A stretch of 62,494 nt of DNA from a virus, in IMG/VR virus record IMGVR_UViG_3300015371_000031, positions 1 to 62,494 of that record; one strand, given 5' to 3'. The position numbers and the translations under genes are program-made. Shown piece after piece: positions 56,001-62,494 of this stretch (its first letter is position 1; every line of letters starts with the position of its first letter). A model generated the notes under the pieces. It worked only from the letters and a program-made list of their open reading frames with translations, did not search any database and was not told where the DNA came from.

Positions 56001-56111
56001 ACCGTCGAGGGGTCGGTCATCACTGAGCAGGATCTCGCGCTCCGCATCCGTGACGTGCTCACTCGTCGCGGCCAGGCGAACGGCGGCGGAATGTTCGGAG
56101 GTCAAGCGTGA
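53079..56111 (+). CDS. Tape measure protein (1010 aa)
   Basis: GTG one base after the frameshifted chaperone stop. Longest chain in the tail block after the tip protein. Residues about 55-345 follow the TP901-type core (GVLATKSAMEFGEAMTMIE, ALANALFYVESAGF, TARGENSSTAANRLNMAL). A hydrophobic stretch (about 390-460; IIIAAVAAAVGPLLIVLGT) may insert into membrane. Residues about 710-840 are a long coiled coil rich in Lys, Gln and Asp. It sets tail length and guides DNA into the cell. Confidence 0.93.
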   Translation: MGRELRVEIVGDPRSLEAAFGRASAAANTFGGQMRRVGESMRHVGRRLSMFVTAPIIGVGVLATKSAMEFGEAMTMIETQAGAAAGEAEKLGDSVLELSKHTTQGPIALANALFYVESAGFRGAKAMNILEQASYGATVGQADLGEVTNALTAALKTGVKGTEDFEKAMGTINATVGAGQMHFEDLTESLGTGVLNTFRALGLSLTDFGAALATMTARGENSSTAANRLNMALIKMVAPTKAAKGAIKELGLGQNELFDAMQGPRGLPTAIKLLKEHYDDLVKKVGKAEAFKAIATMFPRGAVKTIFELMNATDDLGGKFDQIKGKSGDFMESVAQSMDEPINKIRKSWSSLQASMIQMGVILAPIAAAIAEKMAAIGDAFDGLSPRGKQIVIIIAAVAAAVGPLLIVLGTLATSIAALLPVLAVIATPVGAIVVALVALGVAIAAAVLWPDKLKQALMRMGLSAKDAETVVKSLQQAFQAIKAVVETVWPAMQRIIVNALTVIKGIANVVMGLLQGDWDRVWKGMKQIVDGAVRGIVAIVIAMPATLGRLAILAGKALYNGLKDEVAKLPGFVKNKLGDLKDAVIDVAKKAPAWGAKIGEAIAQGVLDGVTSLPGALGDKLISMGQGAIDKALGVFGHSPQEEIGVELVKGTGRGVDKTSSAELAEKLEQKVKDAIEKAKGAVRDARGDFASEFGNLATEALSAFDAAMAQWKPPALKILEKEQLQQQKQQIKDDIKSTTDDLKSAKDDLAQAIAGGDPEAIKAAQDKVAQAEDAFNNAQRAKREFNLQQQANRQQAHHDLLIAKQRVHLQNELEQLQRFLAKHPEAYERVHGRIKTLLGQFGVDMKFYGTAVGVAFAAGLKDAEETVVDAMIRLLRRLEALAKLHSDAKRGPLSDLSKWWKPFVPTLLEGVNERELEQKAQQLAGAMKIPVPSAPPQFAVAMGQGMMGAGVAGAPPLPGAGAIAGGAPNVYVTVEGSVITEQDLALRIRDVLTRRGQANGGGMFGGQA

Positions 56112-59100
56112 GCGTAGGCAACCTCGGCGACCCGTACCCGCAGCTCCTCCTGGACATCAATTTCGAGGACGATCCGATCGCGTGCTACCGCGACATCGTC
56201 CTCTCGTTCAACCCGCTGCTCTACTACCGGCTCGACGAGCTCAGCGGGACGAGCGCGATCGACTCGAGCGCGAGCGGCTTCACGGGAACGTACACGGGCG
56301 GCTTCACGCTCAACCAGGCGTCCATCCTGGGCGACGGCAACCCGTGCGCGTCGTTCAACGGCTCGACGGGATACGTCGACGCCGGCTCGCACTCCGTCCT
56401 GCAGAGCCTGGTCTCTGCCTGGACGCTGGCGGCGTGGGTGTACCCCACGGCTACTCGAGCCGCAGCGTCGCCGGACGCAGCAGGCATCATCTGCTACGAA
56501 CGCACGGCGTCCCACATCCCGTTCGCGCTGGCCTACGGACTCGAGACTGGCACCGGCATTGCTGCGACGGCCAACCAGGTGTGGGCGGGCTACTTCGTGA
56601 CCAGCACCGGCTGGGAGGCCGTGATCGATCCGACGCCGCCTCCGTTGAACACGTGGACTCATTACGTCGTGACGCAGAACGACGCAGACAACCTCCTCGT
56701 GCTCTACAGGAACGGGATCGAGGTCGCGCGCCACATCGAGGCCAACAATCCGTCAAACAGCGCGAACCTGCTCAAGACGTTCATCGGGCGCAGGTGGGAC
56801 ACGGGCGCGACGGGCACGGACGAGTTCTTCCCCGGCCGCATCGACGATCCGTGCATCGTCGACTACACGATGAACGCCAGCCAGGTGTTCCTCCTGTACA
56901 CGTCGTCGTTCGTGAAGCGGTTCAAGGATCTCAACTACGTCCGCATTCCCGCCCGCACCGGCCAGCCGTCCCGCGTGCGCTCCTTCTCGCTGAGCCGCGG
57001 CAGGCAGAACAACGTGGATAGGATCGAGGCCGGCCAGGCAACGGTCGTCTGCGACAACCGCGACGCAGCGCTCACCCCTGATCCGATCGTCAACCTGGCA
57101 GCCAACCCCAGCTTCGAGACCGACACGGATAACTGGTCGGTCGTGAACGGCACCAAGACCCGCGACAGCACGCGCGCGAACGTCGGTACGTACTCCTGCA
57201 AGCTGAGCTCCACGGCCGGCTCGGTGGACGTCTACCTCACCGACGCCGTGGCCGGTCTGGGCAGCATGCGACCCGGCAAGACGTACACGGTTACCGCGTT
57301 CGTGTTCCTCCTGACCGGCGAGGGGATCACCGCGGCCGAGCACTTCATCCGCATCATCGACGAGGTGCAGGGCGACGTCCAGACCACGAACGGGAGCGAC
57401 CCCACGGCGCTGGACGCCTGGCAGCGTGTCGCGGTCACGGCCACCATCCGCGCGGACGCCGACAAGTCGTACCTGCGCATCGGCTTCGCGGCCGGCGCGT
57501 CCGGGGAGGACATGTGGATCGACAACATCCAGGTCGAGGAGGTGCCCGACAACGCCGGCGACGCGCCGCTCAACTTCGTGACCAACCCGTCGTTCGAGAC
57601 GGACACCAGCGGATGGACGGCCGACGGTTCAGTGACCCTGGCGCGTTCCACTGCTCAGGCTCACGACGGCACCGCAGCCATGTCGCTCGTGCCCACGGCC
57701 AACAACGCCACCTCGCGTGCCAAGACCGCCCTGGTGGGCGAGCCGTTCGTCGCAGGTGTGCGCTATCGCGCGTCCGTCTGGATTTACGCAACAGGCACCA
57801 GCGTGGGCAAGCTGTGCCAGCTCTTGATCAGCGAGACCGGAGGAGCCACCGGCGCGAGCAACGTCTCCAGCGTCCACCACACGCTGCTGGCCGGCTGGAA
57901 CGAGTACACGACCAACGGCCTGCTCGTCCAGTCCGACCGAACCAACATCGACTTCTACGTCGGCGGCAACAACACCACGAACTGGCAGACGACCGAGACG
58001 GTCTACGTGGACACGGTGCGTGTCTGGGCCGACGTTCAATACACGGACTACTGCGACGGCGACCAGGCCGACGGCCGCTGGTTCGACGAGGCGCACCGGA
58101 GCGTAAGCCACCGCAAGGTGAGCGGGTCGTACCGGAACATCCTTCCGATGCGCCAAGCCCGACTGATCGCGAAGTACGGCCCAGACCAGCTCGTGACCAA
58201 CGGCGGCTTCGAGAAGGGCACGCTGGCCGGCCACTCCGGGTGGACTCGCACGGCCGTGGGCGACGTCCCGGACTTCATCGAGATCGTGACGGGCGCGGGC
58301 GACCCCGCTCCTCGAGGGAAGTACCGCTGGCGCGTCGAGGGAGTCTCGAGCACCGAGTCGGTCAAGCTCGTCTCCGAGTACATCGTCATCGACGCATCGC
58401 AGATTTACGTCCTCGCGGCGCAGTTCTATCGCTCCACGGGAGGCGACACGCCGCAGTGCGACATTCGGCTGCTCTGCTACGACCAGTACAGGAACCTGCT
58501 CGGCTCCGTCTACTCCAACGAGACGGCGACCGGTGTCACGCGCAACACCGCCCCGTTCGACGTCACCTCGACCGCGACCTGGGAGTTCTTCGGCGGCCGG
58601 TACAACGGCCAGACCGGAACCGACGGCGGCTCGAGCGGCGGCTTCATTGCGGGCACCCGGTACGTCCAGGTCGAGCTCTGGGGCGCCAAGCTGCCGACCA
58701 CCCTGGCAGGGTTCGTCCGCATCGACGCCGTGCAGCTGACCAAGAGCTCCGCGAAGATCGTCGACGCCGACTACGCATCGACCGCCTACTACCCGCTCAT
58801 GGAGGGGTTCATCACCAGCTACGACCACGGCTGGCCTGGGGACGGCGTGGACGCAACCTGCACGCTCCAGATCACGGACGGGTTCCGGGCCATGAACGGT
58901 CTCGACCTGAGCGTGCTCAAGCGGCCGTCCGAGTCCGTGGCGGCGCGCGTGACAGCCACCCTCCAGGCGGGCGCTGTGCCGGCCGATCGGATCCACCTGG
59001 ACACGACCAAGATCGACTCGACGCTGCTCTCGTCGGTGCCGCTGGGCAGCCTGAGCGGAGAGCCCCTCCAGCACATCCGGCAGATCGAGGAGACGGAGCT

Positions 59101-60307
59101 CGGGCTGTTCTTCCAGCTGCCGGACGGCCACTACGTCTACCAGGGTCGTCTGACCCGCGACCGAGGACAACGCGAGCGCGCTGTCTTCGCAGACCACGAC
59201 CTGGCGACCAACGTGCCGTACTCGAGCACGACGCTCCAGTACGACGAGCAGAACATCGAGAACGACAAGCGCATCACCAACCCGTCCTTCGGCGTCGTGT
59301 TCAACCACCTGAGCGCGCCCAGCCAGCGACGCTACTTCCCGCGTACGGCGCAGTTGACGTCGCTCTGGGCGGCGAACACCGCGACGAGCAGGAACAGGTA
59401 CGAGCCGCTGCCCAGGTTCGAGCCGCTGTCGATCAAGCCGCGTCGCGACCCGCGCAGGCTCTGGCCGATAGTCCTTGACCTCGAGATCAGCGACCTGGTG
59501 CGCATCGACCGGACGTTCGGGCGCGAGTACACGCCGAACATCCTGCACTGGATCGAGGGCGTGTCGCACCAGGCGACGCCGAACGAGTGGATCGTAGGAT
59601 TCCCGACCACTCCGTCGCCGCCCGGAGGAGACACGATCTCAACGGGCGGGCCGACCGCTGTCGCGGTACCCACGGTGCGCCAGTTCGCAGACGGCGGAGG
59701 CGGCACGACCGACAGCATTCCGTCCATGACGTACAGCGCGGGCAAGCTGTACCTGATCCTCACCTTCCAGCAGCATGCTACGACCACGGTCACGGCCGTA
59801 CCCACCCTGTCCGGGTCGGGCGGTTGGGCGACCGGCAAGACCGCCTCGATCGACGTTCCCGCGAGCACGCGGTGGTGGCGGCACACGATCTTCTGGAAGA
59901 TCATCGGAGCCAGCGACGTCACCGAGGCGATCACGATCACAGCGGCCGGCGGTCAGTCGATGGAGGTCAGCTCGTTCGCCGTCATCGAGATCAGCTACGG
60001 GTTCGCAGGCAGCCCGATCGGCGTCACGGGAGAGGCCACCAACGGATCCGGAACCAGCATCACGCTCGACCTGGGTACGTTCACCACCGCGAAAGGACTC
60101 GGCATCATGATGTCGTCGTTCGGCGGGAGCGGCCCGAGCCAGGACACGACCTGGACGGGCGGCTACCAGGAGCTGGGTGACTTGCCGCCGGGCAACGGGA
60201 GCATGGCCGCAGCGTACGGTCTGAACGCAGGCGACTCCGTCGGCACGTCCAACAGCCCGAACGACACCAACCACGCGATCACGGGACTCGAGATCAAGGC
60301 AGGGTAG
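56108..60307 (+). CDS. Large tail protein with LamG and carbohydrate-binding modules (1399 aa)
   Basis: GTG in a GTGA overlap. Residues about 35-260 are a LamG-like jelly roll (YYRLDELSGTSAIDSSASG, NTWTHYVVTQND, GRIDDPCIVD). FKDLNYVRIPARTGQPSRV leads to three modules of the CBM_4_9 type starting at NPSFETDTDNW (about 331), NPSFETDTSGW (about 491) and NGGFEKGTLAG (about 696). About 895-1175 is a tail-tip domain (YPLMEGFITSYDHGWPG, the RDRGQRERAVFADHD segment) like the distal tail proteins of actinophages. The last 220 residues are a Gly/Thr-rich beta domain. Likely binds host surface sugars. Confidence 0.85.
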   Translation: MSVGNLGDPYPQLLLDINFEDDPIACYRDIVLSFNPLLYYRLDELSGTSAIDSSASGFTGTYTGGFTLNQASILGDGNPCASFNGSTGYVDAGSHSVLQSLVSAWTLAAWVYPTATRAAASPDAAGIICYERTASHIPFALAYGLETGTGIAATANQVWAGYFVTSTGWEAVIDPTPPPLNTWTHYVVTQNDADNLLVLYRNGIEVARHIEANNPSNSANLLKTFIGRRWDTGATGTDEFFPGRIDDPCIVDYTMNASQVFLLYTSSFVKRFKDLNYVRIPARTGQPSRVRSFSLSRGRQNNVDRIEAGQATVVCDNRDAALTPDPIVNLAANPSFETDTDNWSVVNGTKTRDSTRANVGTYSCKLSSTAGSVDVYLTDAVAGLGSMRPGKTYTVTAFVFLLTGEGITAAEHFIRIIDEVQGDVQTTNGSDPTALDAWQRVAVTATIRADADKSYLRIGFAAGASGEDMWIDNIQVEEVPDNAGDAPLNFVTNPSFETDTSGWTADGSVTLARSTAQAHDGTAAMSLVPTANNATSRAKTALVGEPFVAGVRYRASVWIYATGTSVGKLCQLLISETGGATGASNVSSVHHTLLAGWNEYTTNGLLVQSDRTNIDFYVGGNNTTNWQTTETVYVDTVRVWADVQYTDYCDGDQADGRWFDEAHRSVSHRKVSGSYRNILPMRQARLIAKYGPDQLVTNGGFEKGTLAGHSGWTRTAVGDVPDFIEIVTGAGDPAPRGKYRWRVEGVSSTESVKLVSEYIVIDASQIYVLAAQFYRSTGGDTPQCDIRLLCYDQYRNLLGSVYSNETATGVTRNTAPFDVTSTATWEFFGGRYNGQTGTDGGSSGGFIAGTRYVQVELWGAKLPTTLAGFVRIDAVQLTKSSAKIVDADYASTAYYPLMEGFITSYDHGWPGDGVDATCTLQITDGFRAMNGLDLSVLKRPSESVAARVTATLQAGAVPADRIHLDTTKIDSTLLSSVPLGSLSGEPLQHIRQIEETELGLFFQLPDGHYVYQGRLTRDRGQRERAVFADHDLATNVPYSSTTLQYDEQNIENDKRITNPSFGVVFNHLSAPSQRRYFPRTAQLTSLWAANTATSRNRYEPLPRFEPLSIKPRRDPRRLWPIVLDLEISDLVRIDRTFGREYTPNILHWIEGVSHQATPNEWIVGFPTTPSPPGGDTISTGGPTAVAVPTVRQFADGGGGTTDSIPSMTYSAGKLYLILTFQQHATTTVTAVPTLSGSGGWATGKTASIDVPASTRWWRHTIFWKIIGASDVTEAITITAAGGQSMEVSSFAVIEISYGFAGSPIGVTGEATNGSGTSITLDLGTFTTAKGLGIMMSSFGGSGPSQDTTWTGGYQELGDLPPGNGSMAAAYGLNAGDSVGTSNSPNDTNHAITGLEIKAG

Positions 60308-60323
60308 GGGAAGGGAGAAAGAC

Positions 60324-60902
60324 ATGGCAGAGGTGAAGCAGAAGCACTTGAGCGACGTCCAGAAGATGCGACTCAAGGGGCGCAACGTCCGGCTGTGGGC
60401 GCTCGAGCAGGCCAAGCTGTACGTCGGGGTGAAGGAGCACCCGGCCGGAACGAACCGCGGCCCGCACATCGACCGCTGGTGCAAGTGGGCGAACGGACTG
60501 ACCGGCTACCCGTGGTGCGCCGCGTTCGCCTGCGCGATGTACCGGGAGTCGCGCGGCCTGGTCGTGCCCACTCCGAAGCGGGCGTCGGTCGGATTCCTCG
60601 AGGCGTGGGCGAAGGAGGTCGGCGCGCTCCTCAAGCCTGGCGTCAGGCCGCGGAAGGGCGACCTCATCTGCTACCGCTTCGACGCGGACAACTGGCCAGA
60701 CCACGTGGGGTTCGTCGATCGAGTCCTCCACGCCGAGTGGGACGACGACGGCAACTTCGTCGGCTCGGTACGCACGGTGGAAGGAAACACCTCGGCCGGC
60801 GACGACGCGAACGGCGGGCAGGTGCAGGTTCGGTTCCGATCGGACATGCGCGTGCGTTTCATCCGTATCGACCGTCGCAAGCTGAGGCCGGTGGGAGTCT
60901 GA
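60324..60902 (+). CDS. CHAP-domain endolysin (192 aa)
   Basis: ATG with AGGGGAAGGGAGAAAGAC upstream. After a short basic helix, LEQAKLYVGVKEHPAG, the catalytic YPWCAAFACAMY (Cys about residue 64), KGDLICYRF, DHVGFVDRV (His about 126) and TVEGNTSAG (acid/Asn) form the CHAP amidase/endopeptidase triad. It cleaves peptidoglycan peptides at lysis. No export signal, so a holin is required. Confidence 0.87.
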   Translation: MAEVKQKHLSDVQKMRLKGRNVRLWALEQAKLYVGVKEHPAGTNRGPHIDRWCKWANGLTGYPWCAAFACAMYRESRGLVVPTPKRASVGFLEAWAKEVGALLKPGVRPRKGDLICYRFDADNWPDHVGFVDRVLHAEWDDDGNFVGSVRTVEGNTSAGDDANGGQVQVRFRSDMRVRFIRIDRRKLRPVGV

Positions 60903-60921
60903 TCGTTGGGAGCAAGGCTTC

Positions 60922-60945
60922 GGCGGGTTCGCGAGGGAACCCGCC
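60922..60945 (+). terminator. Hairpin after the endolysin gene
   Basis: GGCGGGTTC (60922-60930) and GAACCCGCC (60937-60945) pair perfectly over nine bases with the loop GCGAGG. No run of T follows. It may be a weak terminator or an mRNA stability element between lysin and the following membrane protein genes. Confidence 0.5.
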
Positions 60946-60960
60946 TGGGTAGGTTGGATC

Positions 60961-61080
60961 ATGGGCACAACTGCGGCTGCCCCTCGACTCCCTCGCCCGA
61001 AGGGACGAGGTAAGTGTGGAGGCTGCGAGGGATGGGATGGAGACCGCAGAGGAAGGACATCTTGTTCGTGGCGGGGTTGA
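60961..61080 (+). CDS. Possible small Cys-rich ORF (39 aa)
   Basis: ATG after TAGGTTGGATC opens a 39-codon frame with a basic PRLPRPKGRGKCGGCEG segment. It overlaps the start of the membrane protein gene at 61032 in another frame. The CGGC could be part of a metal knuckle. Coding status is uncertain. Confidence 0.3.
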   Translation: MGTTAAAPRLPRPKGRGKCGGCEGWDGDRRGRTSCSWRG

Positions 61081-61253
61081 TCGGGATCGCCTACGAGGCG
61101 TACAGCGGCTCAGAGCGCGCGACGTTGCTCCTCCTGTACGCCGCGATGATCGGCCTGCCCCTGGTGCTGCGAGCCGACGAGGCTCGCCAGGACGAGGAGA
61201 AGCGAGACGACCCGCCGTCGTCGGACAACACGGATCGGAGGAAGGACGAATGA
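61032..61253 (+). CDS. Holin candidate, two-span membrane protein (73 aa)
   Basis: ATG 61032 preferred to GTG 61014 for its GGAGG spacing. Two membrane helices (DILFVAGLIGIAYEAYSG and ATLLLLYAAMIGLPLVL), then a charged tail (RQDEEKRDDPPSSDNTDRRK). Size, topology and position after the endolysin are those of a class II-type holin. Function not proven. Confidence 0.65.
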   Translation: MGWRPQRKDILFVAGLIGIAYEAYSGSERATLLLLYAAMIGLPLVLRADEARQDEEKRDDPPSSDNTDRRKDE

Positions 61254-61354
61254 TCATGGTGGCATTCGTGCTCCGCTGGCTGTGGACGATCGGCTGGCTC
61301 GCAGCAGTAGCAAGCGCGTGGGTCGCCCACGCAGTCACGGGGTGGCTCGCGTGA
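61250..61354 (+). CDS. Membrane micropeptide (34 aa)
   Basis: ATG in an ATGA overlap. Nearly all hydrophobic with several Trp (LRWLWTIGWLAAVASAWV). Possibly a lysis accessory or second holin. Confidence 0.55.
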   Translation: MIMVAFVLRWLWTIGWLAAVASAWVAHAVTGWLA

Positions 61355-61680
61355 GAGCGCGCGAGTACCTGTGGCACAACCTGGTCTGCAGGCCGTGCGA
61401 GTTCGTCCGCGCTCGGCGGCAGTCGGTCGCCTACGTCATCGTCGCGGTGGCGTGCATCTTCGGGCTGCTGCGCGTCGAGCTGCTGGCGCGCCAGACGCAC
61501 GGGTCGTTCTGCGACTTGAAGCGATACCGCGAGCGCGAGCTCGCTCAGATGCAGGCGTACTACGAAATGGTCGCGGCCGGCCGGCGCGAGATCATCCCGG
61601 GCATCACGCTGGTCGAGTTGCGCGCGGCGATCGCGGACGAGCAGGATCTCCTGAACGCGCTCGCCGACCTGGACTGCTGA
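61351..61680 (+). CDS. Single-span membrane protein, spanin- or lysis-associated (109 aa)
   Basis: GTG in a GTGA overlap. Basic N-terminus with two Cys (LVCRPCEFVRARR), one membrane helix (VAYVIVAVACIFGLLRVELLA), then a helical outer part (ERELAQMQAYYEMVAAG). Last gene of the lysis block. It may connect holin action to the envelope; no family is recognised. Confidence 0.6.
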   Translation: MRAREYLWHNLVCRPCEFVRARRQSVAYVIVAVACIFGLLRVELLARQTHGSFCDLKRYRERELAQMQAYYEMVAAGRREIIPGITLVELRAAIADEQDLLNALADLDC

Positions 61681-61887
61681 CCGACTGACGCGCTCCTCCT
61701 GCGAGCTGGCTCGGGCCGGCTCCGATTGTCGCCGAGACGACCGCGATATAGCCGTGGTCAGTACCGCGGTGTCGCCGTGCGCGACCAGGCCGCCGTGGCT
61801 CCTCGAGCCGTGTCGACCAGGTAGCACACGCACGACTTTTGCAAGTGGCTGGGAAAGCCAGTAATAGAGCCAAAAGAAAATCGACGT

Positions 61888-61899
61888 TAGCACGTGTTA
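61888..61899. promoter_or_regulatory. Palindrome upstream of the early promoter
   Basis: TAGCACGTGTTA is symmetric about the central CACGTG apart from one base pair. It ends four bases before the -35 box, a normal place for an activator or repressor site. Confidence 0.4.
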
Positions 61900-61902
61900 C
61901 CC

Positions 61903-61931
61903 CTGGCATTTCCTGCTCCACACGCTAGGAT
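61903..61931 (+). promoter_or_regulatory. Candidate early promoter
   Basis: CTGGCA (61903-61908) and TAGGAT (61926-61931) are 17 bases apart. Transcription would run through the contig joint into the early genes, which otherwise lack a clear promoter at the left end. Confidence 0.55.
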
Positions 61932-62245
61932 GGAGGAGTACCAAGAAAGTCCAAAGCCAGATACGACGCGCTCCGCTCAAAGATTCACGAGCCGCTACGG
62001 AGGCGCCCCCCAGGAAAACAGGACAAGGGGGAAGGAACCGGTGGGAGCCGGGGAAAAGCAGAAAGCCCGTCGGCGCAGCCGAGATCAGGGTGGCAAGGAG
62101 ACGTCAGGCGCAGCCAAGTCTGCGCGCAGGCCGGTGAGCGAGTACAGCGGGTCGGACGAAGTCGAGTCAGTGCGAAAGGCTCGGCGGAGAGTCGAAGGCG
62201 AAGCAGCCGGAACCGCGCGCGACGAGACACGCCTGACAGGGAGCA

Positions 62246-62287
62246 GCCCCGCACGGTGAACTGGCCGGTTCGACTCCGGCCCGGGGC
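62246..62287 (+). ncRNA. tRNA-like minihelix G (right-end copy of A)
   Basis: GCCCCG (62246-62251) pairs perfectly with CGGGGC (62282-62287); the T arm is GCCGG-TTCGACT-CCGGC (62264-62280); the linker is CACGGTGAACTG. It is the repeat partner of minihelix A with an intact acceptor stem. Confidence 0.7.
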
Positions 62288-62352
62288 CTTGAGCAGCACG
62301 CACGACCAACCGCAACCGCCGGCGCTCCGCGCCAGGCAGAAGGAGGAGCGCA

Positions 62353-62494
62353 ATGACCGCTCTCGCACTCCCCCAGCACGGCCTGCTCCCCCGCGTCATG
62401 AAGGTCGTCGCCGATCGCGCCGAGTGGCTGTTCGACGCGCCGCTCCACATGCACCCCGTCGTCGCGGCCATGCTGGTCGTCGAGATGGTCGCCC
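62353..62494 (+). CDS. Partial second copy of first early gene
   Basis: ATG 62353 with AGAAGGAGGA upstream. Runs off the contig after 47 codons. Differs from the left copy at four residues (Thr to Pro, His to Pro, Leu to Met, Ser to Lys), nearly all from A/C exchanges. Most likely the same gene seen twice. Confidence 0.55.
   Translation, partial: MTALALPQHGLLPRVMKVVADRAEWLFDAPLHMHPVVAAMLVVEMVA

Larger units (their letters stand above)
61681..62245. promoter_or_regulatory. Intergenic region before the early operon (565 bp)
   Basis: Contains a small hairpin TGGCT-GGGAA-AGCCA (about 61849-61863), an A-rich patch (about 61860-61885) that is rare in this GC-rich genome, a palindrome and a promoter (separate entries). 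From 61930 an open frame of 109 codons exists (MEEYQESPKPDTTR...), but its ATG overlaps the promoter -10 and its composition is low-complexity, so it is not called. The region may serve as early control region, and possibly as replication origin. Confidence 0.5.
62246..62494 (+). repeat. Right copy of terminal redundancy
   Basis: Matches 140-390; see the left copy. The contig stops inside the repeated first gene. Confidence 0.8.

Noticed and set aside
52512-56105. Very long minus-strand open frame opposite the tape measure gene
   Set aside because: It is an antisense shadow of a GC-rich coding sequence; no RBS, low-complexity Arg/Leu/Asp content and no family resemblance.
57629-59569. Long minus-strand frame opposite the tail-tip gene
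   Set aside because: Antisense shadow caused by high GC third positions; no start signals.
61930-62259. 109-codon ORF in the early leader region
   Set aside because: Its ATG overlaps the -10 box of the early promoter, it has no RBS, and its sequence is low-complexity charged residues.

Overview
The window is an essentially complete genome of a tailed, double-stranded DNA phage with a long non-contractile tail (siphovirus-like). The high GC content, frequent GTG starts, tightly overlapping ATGA/GTGA gene junctions and protein families point to a high-GC actinobacterial host; the genus cannot be named from sequence alone. The last ~249 bases (62246-62494) repeat bases 140-390 with a few mismatches, so the contig is circular or terminally redundant and has been opened inside the early operon. 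No integrase is visible.

Layout. (1) Early region, about 61.9 kb across the contig joint to 12.17 kb, plus strand: about 36 small genes, mostly of unknown function, several with zinc ribbons. They are driven by a candidate promoter at 61903-61931 and closed by a strong intrinsic terminator at 12195-12225. Between several of these genes lie short tRNA-like minihelices (an acceptor stem plus a T arm, with no D or anticodon arm), most of them followed by a small hairpin and a ribosome binding site. This is the most unusual signal in the window. (2) DNA metabolism, 12.3-24.75 kb, plus strand, from a promoter at 12247-12275: RecB/Cas4-like nuclease, Gp3-like (phiC31 RDF family) protein, exported transglycosylase-like protein, cytosine-C5 methyltransferase, glutamine-hydrolysing asparagine synthase, UDG-like protein, CmoA-like methyltransferase, RuvC-like resolvase and a primase-helicase. 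(3) A minus-strand operon, 28.08-24.76 kb, of twelve small coupled genes, including membrane micropeptides and tandem paralogues, ending in a possible TIM-barrel glycosidase-like protein. It diverges from a plus-strand gene across a region carrying TGGGATTC palindromes that look like operators. (4) Packaging and head, 29.0-36.4 kb: HNH protein, large terminase, three membrane microproteins, portal, and a single ORF fusing the prohead protease to the HK97-type major capsid protein. (5) A 14-kb block, 36.4-50.6 kb, sits between capsid and connector genes. It holds glycosyltransferases, SAM methyltransferases, an NAD-dependent epimerase and a stand-alone asparagine-synthase domain, then virion-surface proteins including two GH16 glycanases and a protein with seventeen 20-residue repeats. 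(6) Tail, 50.6-60.3 kb: connector, terminator, tail tube, chaperone pair with a -1 frameshift, tape measure, and a 1399-residue tail protein with lectin and carbohydrate-binding modules. (7) Lysis, 60.3-61.7 kb: CHAP endolysin followed by small membrane proteins that include a holin candidate.

The genes suggest a phage that invests heavily in glycans. It encodes sugar transferases that may decorate its own virion or change the host surface, and virion-borne glycanases and lectin-like modules to bind and cut host polysaccharide. DNA modification (m5C) and a compact replication set support genome copying. Most functional statements are inferred from motifs read by eye; no database search was run.
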